Position numbers and translations under genes: made by a program. Of a stretch of 53,149 nucleotides of DNA, positions 7,757 through 15,967 are shown piece after piece. Position 1 is the first letter of the stretch; each line of letters starts with the position of its first letter. Below the pieces are notes generated by a model. That model made no database searches, was not told where the DNA came from, and saw nothing but the letters and a program-made list of their open reading frames with translations. This DNA is from an uncultured Prevotellaceae bacterium (GTDB taxonomy: Bacteria; Bacteroidota; Bacteroidia; Bacteroidales; Bacteroidaceae): contig CACWOS010000032.1 in the NCBI GenBank assembly GCA_902762565.1, forward strand, positions 1-53,149, in the 5' to 3' direction.

Positions 7757-9454
7757 CTATTTCGAATACTTATCTATCAAGGACTGGGCTTGTTCATGGC
7801 CCAGTTCTTTTGCTTTCTGCAGGCTTGCGAGTCCCTCTTGCTTCTGTCCTTTAGCGCAAAGTCCAATGCCAAGCAACAGGTGTCCGTCCGCTTGGTTCGG
7901 TGCCAGACGTACAGCTTCACGTGCTGATATGATAGCATCGTCAATCTTGCCTACGCGCAACTCTATATTTGCTTTTTCTGCTTGATACACAGGCTCTTGT
8001 GGCGCCATATCCGTTGCCTTTATAATGTCATCGATGGCCTGTTGGTACAGATGTCCTGCAAATTCCGACTGTTCGCGCAGATAGTAAAAATCAGCTGTCA
8101 ACTGACCAGGCATCAACTTTTCGTATTCGTTGAAATCGCTGACAGCAGGTCGATACTTGCCTACCTGGTCTAATAGACGACCACGAGCCATCAGGTATGG
8201 TGCAGCAGCACGCAGATAAGGTTTGTTGAACATGTTGACAGCGCTATCCAATTGGGCGATGGCACCTTCTTGGTCGTTTAGTGCCAATTTGCATTGAGCG
8301 GCAGCATAGAAAATGTCGGCACTACGCATTTCGCCCATCGTCAACTGCTGATACAGTTGAAAGGCCTCGTCGTACTTCTGCATGGCATAGAGGAATTGTG
8401 CCTGCTGTTGCTTGTAGACGGGCATCGGATTAGCATTATAGGCTGCTTCCGACTCTTGCAGGGCACGCTCCATCGTCCAAGGCTCATAAGGATTGTTGGC
8501 CTGCAATAGGTGATGCTGATAGATGAGGTTGGCATACTGGTAGTGTACGTCGTCCTTCTTGTCGGCAACCTTCATGGCTTGTTCTATGTCTTTGTCTGCC
8601 TCGACAAATCGTAGCGATGAGGCCATGTTACGGGCACGATAGATGTAGCCATCGGGATTTTGTGGGAATTTCTGAATGAATCGTTCGAGAAAGTTCATAT
8701 ACTCCAATGAGTCCAATGCCGATGCGCACATGAACAATGCGACCTGTGCCTGCTGAATGTCATCGGGTAATGCTTTCTTGATACCTGTAGCCTTCATGGC
8801 GGCTGAATTCATGCCAAGTCCACTCATCTGCATCGTGCTGGCAAAGAGGGCGCTGACAGCATAGCTCTGCTTGGCCTTCACATCCGCTGTGGGTTGTAGA
8901 ATACCGATTGCCTCGCCTTGCTCGTTCAGGATAGGGCTGCCTGTCTGTAATTCGTCAGGCTGCATGTCGAGGGTATAGTATGCGTAGTCAGTCTGGAATA
9001 TTTCAGATTGATTCACGACTCCTTTCCTGCACACAGGCTGTTTCTTGGCGGCATAAGGCATCAACCAAACTGTGACGCCTTGCTCGGCTTTGGTTGTGGC
9101 TATGGTTAACGCTTGGGCTTTCTTGATGTCAACCTTGAATTTGGCAACATCGTACATGTCGTTGGCACCAATGATACAGTCTACTGGCCACTCCTTACCC
9201 TGTGCATCGATGATGACGGCACGCTGGGCACCCTTGAATGGCACATAGCTGCTGATGGCATCGCCATTGCTGTTGACGAAGAATCCGTTCGTACTGCCAA
9301 TCAGCTGGTTGTCCTTATCGAATGTCTTCAGGGTAAATACTGCTTGTGAGGCTTTCTTGACCCACGAGGGGTTTTGCGCCCTTGTGGGGCTAAATGATAA
9401 TTGATAAATGATGAATGATAAAGCTATCGCCTTTATTGTTTGTCGGTATCTCAT
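7757..9454 (-). CDS. Exported degenerate trypsin-fold domain plus TPR repeats
   Basis: Exported protein of 565 residues: signal peptide (ends PTRAQ, about residue 27), a trypsin-like fold of the DegP type at about 35-200, then tetratricopeptide repeats to the end. The fold is recognisable (GSTNGFFVNSNGDAIS, YDVAKFKV, GSPILNEQGEAIGILQP), but the catalytic His position reads Val71 (SSYVPFKGA where homologues have a His) and the GNSGGP block reads LQTGSP, so the serine position is Thr171. Only Asp102 is kept. It is therefore probably a non-catalytic binding module joined to TPRs. It is the last gene of the DUF4835-recN operon (11-bp gap to recN). Confidence 0.8.
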   Translation of the reverse strand: MRYRQTIKAIALSFIIYQLSFSPTRAQNPSWVKKASQAVFTLKTFDKDNQLIGSTNGFFVNSNGDAISSYVPFKGAQRAVIIDAQGKEWPVDCIIGANDMYDVAKFKVDIKKAQALTIATTKAEQGVTVWLMPYAAKKQPVCRKGVVNQSEIFQTDYAYYTLDMQPDELQTGSPILNEQGEAIGILQPTADVKAKQSYAVSALFASTMQMSGLGMNSAAMKATGIKKALPDDIQQAQVALFMCASALDSLEYMNFLERFIQKFPQNPDGYIYRARNMASSLRFVEADKDIEQAMKVADKKDDVHYQYANLIYQHHLLQANNPYEPWTMERALQESEAAYNANPMPVYKQQQAQFLYAMQKYDEAFQLYQQLTMGEMRSADIFYAAAQCKLALNDQEGAIAQLDSAVNMFNKPYLRAAAPYLMARGRLLDQVGKYRPAVSDFNEYEKLMPGQLTADFYYLREQSEFAGHLYQQAIDDIIKATDMAPQEPVYQAEKANIELRVGKIDDAIISAREAVRLAPNQADGHLLLGIGLCAKGQKQEGLASLQKAKELGHEQAQSLIDKYSK

Positions 9455-9465
9455 TGTTTTTATGA

Positions 9466-11124
9466 TTATATCTTTAAAAGTTCTTTGGCGTTTTGTATGG
9501 CTGCGTCAGTTACATTACTACCACTCAGCATCTGGGCTATCTCGTTGATGCGCTCGTCCTGAGACAGTTCTTGCATCTGGCTAATCGTTCCTTGTGCCGT
9601 TTCTTCTTTTGACACGCGATAGTGATGGCTCCCTTTTGACGCTATTTGGGGCAGGTGGGTTATCGAGATGACCTGACGTTCAGTCTGCCCCATTTCCTTC
9701 ATGATGTCGGCCATCTTCTCAGCTATCTTACCACTCACACCTGTGTCAATTTCATCGAAAATGATAGTGGGCAACTTGACAGCACCACTGATCATGGCTT
9801 TTAGCGACAGCATGACACGGGCTATCTCGCCGCCTGAAGCGACTTGGGCGATGGATTGGAGTGGGGTAGACGTGTTAGCTGAGAATAGGAAACTGACCTC
9901 GTCCTGACCAGTCTTGCCCAACTCACGTTTGGCAATACTTACCTCGAAGCGTACGTTTGGCATACCCAAAGGTACTAGTCTCTGGAGTAGCTGTCCTTCT
10001 ATCTCCTTACCAGCCTTCTTGCGTAGTTTGGTCAGAACGTCTGCTAGCTTCTGGCAGTCAGCACATAGTTTCTGGCAACTGGCTTCCAATTTGGCCAAAG
10101 CTTCGTCGCTGTTCTCAATATTGTTCAACTTTTGTTTCAGCCCATCACGCAGGGTTATGAGTTCACTAACATTCTCAGTGTGGTATTTCTTCTCCAATTC
10201 ATAGATGTGGTCTAGACGGTCGTTAACGTGGTCGAGTTCGGAGGGATCGAAGTCTGTGTTCTCCAACAGTGTACTCACTTCGTCGGCAATATCTTTCAGC
10301 TCTATGCGACAACTCTCCAAACGTTCGGTCAGATTGCCTGCCTTGGGCAATACTTGCGAAATACTGTTTAGGGCGTTTTGTGCCGTGCGTACTTGACTGA
10401 CAGCTCCCGTCTGCTCACCATACAGGGCGTTGTCTGCCTCATAGAGCGCTGTCTTGATATCCTCAGCGTGTTCCATGGTTTCGCTCTGTTGCTCCAGTTC
10501 TTCCTGTTCGCCCTCCATGAGGTGGGCATTCTCCAGTTCTTCATATTGGAACTGTAGGAAGTCTTGATTTTGGCGGTTACGCTCTATGTCGTCCTTCAGC
10601 GTTTGTAGTTGATGCTTGGCCGCTTGTAGTTCTGAGTAGGTCTGCTGATAGGCGGTCAGCTCTTTCTGCTCGTTGGCTATGATGTCGACCACGTTCAGTT
10701 GGAAGTCTTGCTTTTGTAATAGCAGATTCTGATGCTGTGAGTGTACGTCAACTAATTGTTCTCCAAATTCTTTTAACATACTGAGACTCACAGGTGTATC
10801 GTTAATAAAAGCACGACTCTTGCCCGCTGCTGTCAGTTCGCGTCGGATGATGGTGTCCTCGGCATCCTGCTCTATTTCGTTCTCTTCAAAGAAAGCATCC
10901 ATGTTGTATCTCGTTAAGTCGAAGTGTGCCTCGATGATGCATTTCTCTGCACCCGCTTTTATCGATTTCGAGTCGGCTCGCTGACCTAACAACAATCCGA
11001 TGGCCCCAAGTATAATACTCTTACCTGCACCCGTTTCACCGGTAATGACTGAGAAACCTGGATACAACTCAATATCTAAGAGGTCAATCAGCGCATAATT
11101 CTTAATATATAATTGCTTCAACAT
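9466..11124 (-). CDS. recN: DNA repair protein RecN
   Basis: SMC-like ATPase acting early in double-strand-break repair. The 552-residue sequence starts MLKQLYIKNYALIDLLDIEL, with Walker A GETGAGKS at about 29-36, a long coiled-coil middle (about 150-370) and the C-terminal ABC half with LQSIAQVASGGEIARVMLSLK (signature) and PTIIFDEIDTGVSGKIAEKM (Walker B/D-loop), followed by the H-loop ISITHLPQIA. Length is normal. It lies 27 bp after the DUF4835 gene and 11 bp before the TPR protein, one operon from the promoter near 12,100. Confidence 0.96.
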   Translation of the reverse strand: MLKQLYIKNYALIDLLDIELYPGFSVITGETGAGKSIILGAIGLLLGQRADSKSIKAGAEKCIIEAHFDLTRYNMDAFFEENEIEQDAEDTIIRRELTAAGKSRAFINDTPVSLSMLKEFGEQLVDVHSQHQNLLLQKQDFQLNVVDIIANEQKELTAYQQTYSELQAAKHQLQTLKDDIERNRQNQDFLQFQYEELENAHLMEGEQEELEQQSETMEHAEDIKTALYEADNALYGEQTGAVSQVRTAQNALNSISQVLPKAGNLTERLESCRIELKDIADEVSTLLENTDFDPSELDHVNDRLDHIYELEKKYHTENVSELITLRDGLKQKLNNIENSDEALAKLEASCQKLCADCQKLADVLTKLRKKAGKEIEGQLLQRLVPLGMPNVRFEVSIAKRELGKTGQDEVSFLFSANTSTPLQSIAQVASGGEIARVMLSLKAMISGAVKLPTIIFDEIDTGVSGKIAEKMADIMKEMGQTERQVISITHLPQIASKGSHHYRVSKEETAQGTISQMQELSQDERINEIAQMLSGSNVTDAAIQNAKELLKI

Positions 11125-11151
11125 TTGTCTTCAAACATCTTTAATACTTAG

Positions 11152-12069
11152 CTACTCCTTGATTTTATTCCACGCATTACTTTGTGACGCGTTCAGGTTA
11201 AACAGCAGGTCATACACCTGTTCCTTCTCCTTTTGTGTGCCCTTGCCTTTATAGATGTTGGCTAGCTCGTCACGCTTGTAGTCAGTCCATATTTGTGGAA
11301 GCAGACTCAAAGGCTTATCCTCGTGGGCTTGCTTTAACAGCTGTAGGGCCTCGGTCACGTTAGTGCGTCCGCGCTCGGCATTTTGCGCCATTTCGTCCAG
11401 ACCTTTGCGATAGTAGTCGTATTGTAACTGACGGAAGGATTTCATGCCTTCGTCCAGGTAGTCATTGATGATGGCAAAGCGGTTGCGCGAGTTTTCGAAG
11501 GCCTTCCAACCAGTAAAACCCAAGTCTTGTGCATTGTTGACAAGCATTAAGCAGCGCTGCAATACCTCTGTACCGCCTAACGGCGAGAACGTGTCCAGAT
11601 TGAGGCCAATAATCAGATAGGCATAGTAGGCCATCAGTGCCGTCAGCTGGTTGTCAATCGTCTCGTCGTTGTAGTTCAGCTGATCGAACTGGGCAAAGTC
11701 GAAGTTGAAGTCGGCATCCTTATTATTATATAAGGTCGTGGTGTACGACGAGTTGTAAACAGGGCGGTTGGCCTGAATCATGGCCGTACACGAGATGCGG
11801 TTGTTGCCCTTGTCATACTTCGTCACTGTCAGGTTGAAGTTTACCACGATACGCTCGTTCTGCTGGAATTGCAGGTCTGTCCATTGGCGGTCGTTCATCC
11901 ATTGCTGCAAGGTCTGCTGTAGGTTATCGAACACACTTTTGTCTGTCGTGCCTATCGCTTGCGTGTTAATGTTGATTTTTACCTGTAGCTCCTGTGCCAC
12001 TGTTGTCATTAGGACCAGTAGCATAAGCACTGCTAACAGCCCTATCCGTTGTAGTCCATATCGTGTCAT
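11152..12069 (-). CDS. DUF4835 family protein (PorD-like)
   Basis: Exported protein of about 305 residues belonging to DUF4835, a Bacteroidetes family that includes the PorD factor linked to type IX secretion in Porphyromonas. The signal peptide is RIGLLAVLMLLVLMTTVAQ, followed by ELQVKININTQAI, the typical beginning of the mature protein; TLYNNKDADFNFDFAQFDQLNY and YYAYLIIGLNLDTFSPLGG are family-like. The open frame extends to 12123, but a promoter occupies 12094-12124, so the start must be 12084 or 12069; 12069 leaves a leader of about 20 nt and is preferred. Order DUF4835-recN is conserved in the phylum. No other type IX genes are in the window apart from gldB. Confidence 0.82.
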   Translation of the reverse strand: MTRYGLQRIGLLAVLMLLVLMTTVAQELQVKININTQAIGTTDKSVFDNLQQTLQQWMNDRQWTDLQFQQNERIVVNFNLTVTKYDKGNNRISCTAMIQANRPVYNSSYTTTLYNNKDADFNFDFAQFDQLNYNDETIDNQLTALMAYYAYLIIGLNLDTFSPLGGTEVLQRCLMLVNNAQDLGFTGWKAFENSRNRFAIINDYLDEGMKSFRQLQYDYYRKGLDEMAQNAERGRTNVTEALQLLKQAHEDKPLSLLPQIWTDYKRDELANIYKGKGTQKEKEQVYDLLFNLNASQSNAWNKIKE

Positions 12070-12093
12070 CGCGTATCTGTTCATAAATCCTTG

Positions 12094-12124
12094 CAAAAGT
12101 AATAATAACTGAGCGAAAAGCAAA
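12094..12124 (-). promoter_or_regulatory. Promoter of the DUF4835-recN-TPR operon
   Basis: On the minus strand a -33 TTTG (12121-12124) and a -7 TACTTTTG (12094-12101) are 19 bp apart. It fixes the start of the DUF4835 gene downstream of about 12,088. Confidence 0.8.
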
Positions 12125-12277
12125 ATAAATTAGGATTTATTTAAGATTCTCGAGACATCTTCGTTTTAATAGTTAAGTTGCATTTCTTTGATGGTACAGG
12201 CAGAAGTCGCCAAATATTGTATGAGTTATAAAGACTTCGTCAACAATAAGTGGCAATTACTCTTCGTAGTTGATGTG

Positions 12278-12745
12278 CTATTGCACAATCTTGAAACGGA
12301 CACGGAAGGAGTGCTCGTGTTCATCCCAATTGGTTCCAAGCATTTCAAAACGGCCTATTTGGGAGGTTGAACGTACGTGGCGGCCTATGCAGGGGCAGAC
12401 GTCGTAGTGGCCGATGCGGACCAGTCGGATGGTGTCAGAGGCATCCTGGGGCAGGCGGTCTGCACTGATTCCTTCAGGCAATTCATCACGCGAAACGAAC
12501 TCGAAGGTGACGGGTAAGTCATCGGCTATCAGTTGCTGCATTTGGCGCTCTATCTCTTTTTCTTCTTGCCGTGTGGGCTTGTGGTCGAGATAGAAACTCA
12601 TCTTGCTCTTCTTGCGCTCAACATGGGCATTATACGACCTTTCGCAACCGAAGATACGAATCATGGTCTGATTTAAGAGGTGTTCCGCCGTATGCGCCGG
12701 CGGAAACTCCTCTTTATTATGCTCGTTTAGAATATATTCGTCCAT
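12278..12745 (-). CDS. AlaX-type alanyl-tRNA editing protein
   Basis: Free-standing trans-editing factor related to the second additional domain of AlaRS/ThrRS, expected to hydrolyse mischarged tRNA-Ala. The metal-binding HxxxH motif is HTAEH (H18, H22), and the C-x3-H part is CIGRH (C119, H123), giving a complete zinc site in 155 residues. It follows the GH13 gene by 29 bp on the same strand and is the last gene of the DUF3127-fabD-GH13 operon. The substrate class (Ser or Gly) cannot be decided from sequence. Confidence 0.85.
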   Translation of the reverse strand: MDEYILNEHNKEEFPPAHTAEHLLNQTMIRIFGCERSYNAHVERKKSKMSFYLDHKPTRQEEKEIERQMQQLIADDLPVTFEFVSRDELPEGISADRLPQDASDTIRLVRIGHYDVCPCIGRHVRSTSQIGRFEMLGTNWDEHEHSFRVRFKIVQ

Positions 12746-12774
12746 CTTATAGCCTTCTTCTTACGTTGGAAATG

Positions 12775-14436
12775 TTATGCCTTCATTTTCCACACGCGTG
12801 CACCATAGGCGGGGATAGTCATGCGGACAGCATTGTCAGGCTTGAACAGAATAGTCATCTTCACGTTGGAGTGCAAAATGTCAGTGGCGACGCCCTTACG
12901 CTCCTTCATCTGCAGATAGTCGAAAGCATGAACGGGGATGTTGACACTGATGTCAGCCTCATTGCCATCGAAGTTGACAGCTACCAGGAGCAAGTCGTTG
13001 CCGGCACGGCGCAAAAACACGTATTGACGGTGAAGATGCTGGTTGACGTACATGAGGTCGAAAAAGACGCCATTGCAGATAGCGCTCTCCTTGCGGGCCA
13101 CTTGAAAAGTCTTTTTATAGATTTGAAGAAGTGCCTTCTCGTCATCGGTAAGTCTCTTTTCTGCAGCACGACAGAGCGTGTCAATGCTCCAATAGTCGAA
13201 TATCGTGGTGCGACCATCGTTGCCTGAGAAACCCTCACAATCCATGCCTCGCTCGCCATATTCCTGGCCTGCATAAAGCATGAAGGGATTCTGTTGCATG
13301 AGTACGGATGCAACGAGAGCTGGTACGCCCTTGCGTGCATCACCGGCAAAGAAATCACTGGCAATGCGCTGTTCATCGTGATTCTCGAGGAAGTATAGCA
13401 TGTGATCTCGGATATCGTCGGTCTGCTGCCAAGCCCAGCTGATGGCCTGAGCCGACTGGTGACCGCAGATGACGGCTCGCATGGTGTCATACATGCCGAC
13501 CTTGTCGTAGAGCCAGTCGAAACCTGATGAGAGATAATGGCGATATTCACTAGGGTTGTAAACCTCGCCAATAAACACGATGTCAGGATACTTCTGCTTA
13601 ACCGCTTGAGTGGCGTATGCCCAGAACTCTGCAGGTACCATCTCTGCCATGTCGCAACGGAATCCGTCAATACCTTTGGCTGCCCAAAAGAGTAGAATGT
13701 CGGTCATCTTCTGCCAGGTATCAGGCATAGGAGTGAAAAGACCTACGCGTCCGGCATAGTAGTCGACACCATAGTTTAGCTTTACCGTTTCATACCAGTC
13801 GTTTTGGCAGGGGGCATTGTCAAAGTGGTCATTACCCGTAGCCTTGGCAGGTTCCTCAATATAGGGTTCGGGTTCGCCATGATACAGGTCAAAGGTGGGC
13901 ATGAAACGCTGACCCGGACAATAATAGAAGTTGTTCTGCGGGTCGAAACCATGCTCGGGATTGTCCGTCTCGCCTAGGCTCTTGACGCCTGATGGCTTGC
14001 AGATGCTATCATATTGGCGAGCCACGTGGTTGGGCACAAAATCAATGATGACTTTCAGCCCAGCCGCGTGAGTACGAACTACCAGTTCTTCAAATTCGGC
14101 CATACGGCGGGGTACGTCGACAGCCAAATCGGGATCTACGTCATAATAGTCGGTAATAGCGTAGGGAGAACCCGCACGACCCTTGACCACTGCTGGATGC
14201 TGGCGTGGTATACCATATTCGGTATAGATGGTTTGTGATGCATGTCTGATGATGCCAGTATACCATACATGAGTAACGCCCATGGTGGTCAGCTGATGAA
14301 GCATGGTGGCACTGAAGTCGCTAAATTTGCCACAGCCATTCTCAGCGATAGTGCCGTTTTTTTTGCGTGTAGTGTTGCGATTGCCGTAAAGGCGTGTGAA
14401 GATCTGATAGATCAGTACTTTTCTATTCGATGCCAT
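12775..14436 (-). CDS. Cytoplasmic GH13 alpha-amylase family enzyme
   Basis: Glycoside hydrolase family 13 enzyme of 553 residues, expected to act on alpha-1,4-glucans. The catalytic set is complete: DFVPNH (region I, 132-137), nucleophile Asp262 in GFRCDMAE, acid/base Glu291 in FIGEVYNP and Asp354 in ENHDEQR; a beta-rich C-terminal domain ends the protein. No signal peptide, so it probably works on intracellular glycogen or maltodextrins. The ATG at 14436 was chosen over 14466; it overlaps the fabD stop by 14 bp (ACATGGCATCGAATAG context), an arrangement that suggests translational coupling. Exact specificity (amylase, transferase, phosphorylase-like) is unknown. Confidence 0.88.
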   Translation of the reverse strand: MASNRKVLIYQIFTRLYGNRNTTRKKNGTIAENGCGKFSDFSATMLHQLTTMGVTHVWYTGIIRHASQTIYTEYGIPRQHPAVVKGRAGSPYAITDYYDVDPDLAVDVPRRMAEFEELVVRTHAAGLKVIIDFVPNHVARQYDSICKPSGVKSLGETDNPEHGFDPQNNFYYCPGQRFMPTFDLYHGEPEPYIEEPAKATGNDHFDNAPCQNDWYETVKLNYGVDYYAGRVGLFTPMPDTWQKMTDILLFWAAKGIDGFRCDMAEMVPAEFWAYATQAVKQKYPDIVFIGEVYNPSEYRHYLSSGFDWLYDKVGMYDTMRAVICGHQSAQAISWAWQQTDDIRDHMLYFLENHDEQRIASDFFAGDARKGVPALVASVLMQQNPFMLYAGQEYGERGMDCEGFSGNDGRTTIFDYWSIDTLCRAAEKRLTDDEKALLQIYKKTFQVARKESAICNGVFFDLMYVNQHLHRQYVFLRRAGNDLLLVAVNFDGNEADISVNIPVHAFDYLQMKERKGVATDILHSNVKMTILFKPDNAVRMTIPAYGARVWKMKA

Positions 14437-15313
14437 GTGCTGGAATATCCTTGTTAATTTTGGCAATCATGCCTTGTAGAGCCTTACCAGGACCACATTC
14501 CGTGAAATCGGTGGCTCCATCGGCTATCATATTCTGTACAATCTGTGTCCAGCGTACTGACGAGGTAAGCTGTGCTATCAAGTTCTGCTTGATTTCAGTA
14601 GCATCGGTGTGTGGCTTAGCGTCCACATTCTGATAAACAGGGCACTTGGGAGTCTGGAACTCTGTCTGCTCAATGGCGGCCTGTAGCTCATCCTTGGCGG
14701 GCTGCATGAGGGGAGAGTGGAAGGCACCACCCACCTTCAGAGGCAGGGCACGCTTGGCTCCAGCGGCCTTCAGCTGCTCACAAGCCTCGTTGACGGCCTC
14801 GATGTTGCCAGAGATAACCAACTGGCCTGGGTTGTTGTAGTTGGCAGGAACCACGACGCCCTTGCCTAGCTTCGAGACCTCGGTGCAGACTTCCTCGACC
14901 TTTTCGTCGGGCAGACCAATGATGGCGGCCATCGTGGAGGGCTGAGCCTCGCAGGCCTTCTGCATGGCCATAGCACGTGCATAAACCAGTTTCAAGCCGT
15001 CCTCGAACGACAAAGCGCCGGCAGCTACGAGGGCAGAAAACTCGCCCAGAGAGTGACCAGCAGTCATCTCAGGCTGGAACTTGTCGCCCATGCAGATGGC
15101 GCTGATGACGCTGTGCAGAAATACGGCAGGCTGTGTCACCTTGGTCTGTTTTAGGTCTTCATCGGTACCTTCGAACATAATGTCGGTAATACGATATCCT
15201 AAAATTTCATTAGCTTTCTCAAATAACTCTTTGGCTGTTGCGTTATTGTCGTACAGGTCCTTGCCCATACCAACAAACTGTGCTCCCTGTCCGGGAAATA
15301 CAAATGCTTTCAT
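14423..15313 (-). CDS. fabD: Malonyl-CoA:ACP transacylase
   Basis: Transfers malonyl from CoA to acyl carrier protein to feed fatty-acid elongation. The protein has 296 residues with FPGQGAQFVGMG at the N-terminus, the nucleophile Ser88 in GHSLGEFSAL, VKVGGAFHSPLM carrying the catalytic His, and a family-typical tail (TECGPGKALQGMIAKI). It follows the DUF3127 gene by 72 bp on the same strand and overlaps the GH13 gene. No other fatty-acid genes are adjacent. Confidence 0.96.
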   Translation of the reverse strand: MKAFVFPGQGAQFVGMGKDLYDNNATAKELFEKANEILGYRITDIMFEGTDEDLKQTKVTQPAVFLHSVISAICMGDKFQPEMTAGHSLGEFSALVAAGALSFEDGLKLVYARAMAMQKACEAQPSTMAAIIGLPDEKVEEVCTEVSKLGKGVVVPANYNNPGQLVISGNIEAVNEACEQLKAAGAKRALPLKVGGAFHSPLMQPAKDELQAAIEQTEFQTPKCPVYQNVDAKPHTDATEIKQNLIAQLTSSVRWTQIVQNMIADGATDFTECGPGKALQGMIAKINKDIPAHGIE

Positions 15314-15385
15314 CTTTCTTCTTTATACCTATATTTAATAATACTCTTCTAAAACTCCTTCTAACTTTTTCCTTTTATCTCTTTC

Positions 15386-15802
15386 TTAGAAAGGTAGGTC
15401 ATCGGTAGAACCTTCACCTACAGGCTCTTGAGCAGGAGGGAACGGCGCAGCGGCATCAGTACTGCCCATAGCCTGCTGGGGAGGGAATGGTGAGGCCACG
15501 GGGGCACCTGCGGCTGTGGGAGGAACGGCAGCTCCGCGCAGAATGTTGTAGGCACGGACGTCGTTAAACCAACGGCCATTAAATTCGTGCGCATCAATAT
15601 CGAACTGGACGGTAATATCTTCGCCCATTTGGATGTTGAACTGCTTGATTCGGTCTTCACCGAAGATGCGGAACAAGCATTTCTTGGGATACTGACCAGG
15701 TACTTCGATAACATAATCCTGAGACATCCACGGATTACCCGTGCGCTGAGAAACACCACTGCTTGCCGGAAGAATGGCAATTACTTTTCCTGTTAAATCC
15801 AT
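15386..15802 (-). CDS. DUF3127 protein with SSB-like acidic tail
   Basis: Protein of 138 residues of the Bacteroidetes family DUF3127. Residues 1-90 form a compact, probably OB-like core (MDLTGKVIAILPASSG, DYVIEVPGQYPKKCLFRIFG, FDIDAHEFNGRWFNDVRAY). A Pro/Ala-rich linker (91-130) follows, and the protein ends in STDDLPF, closely resembling the DDxxPF tip that single-stranded-DNA-binding protein uses to recruit partners. The ATG at 15802 starts the family's conserved N-terminus; the earlier ATG at 15877 adds unrelated residues. It is divergent from dnaN. Inference: a DNA-binding protein connected to replication. Confidence 0.82.
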   Translation of the reverse strand: MDLTGKVIAILPASSGVSQRTGNPWMSQDYVIEVPGQYPKKCLFRIFGEDRIKQFNIQMGEDITVQFDIDAHEFNGRWFNDVRAYNILRGAAVPPTAAGAPVASPFPPQQAMGSTDAAAPFPPAQEPVGEGSTDDLPF

Positions 15803-15893
15803 AATTTTATACCTTAATTTATATTGATTTTTCGTTTCAGACGGCGAAATTACGAAAAATAGTTCTAAAAAGCGCATTTTTCCTCAAATATTT

Positions 15894-15924
15894 TTTGATT
15901 TGACCAGTTTATTTTGTATTTTTG
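15894..15924 (+). promoter_or_regulatory. dnaN promoter
   Basis: -33 TTTG (15894-15897) and -7 TATTTTTG (15917-15924) with 19-bp spacing, 43 nt before the dnaN ATG. A weaker minus-strand TAATTTCG (15845-15852) may serve the divergent DUF3127 gene. Confidence 0.8.
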
Positions 15925-15967
15925 TACTCAATTTCGTTGAATGACAAACTAAAAACGAGAAATATAC

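Noticed and set aside
11152-12123. Longest possible DUF4835 frame
   Set aside because: Its first codons overlap the promoter at 12094-12124; the start must be at 12084 or 12069.
12188-12370. Plus-strand frame of 60 codons next to the AlaX gene
   Set aside because: TTG/ATG start without promoter, and its second half is antisense to the AlaX C-terminus; no family recognised.
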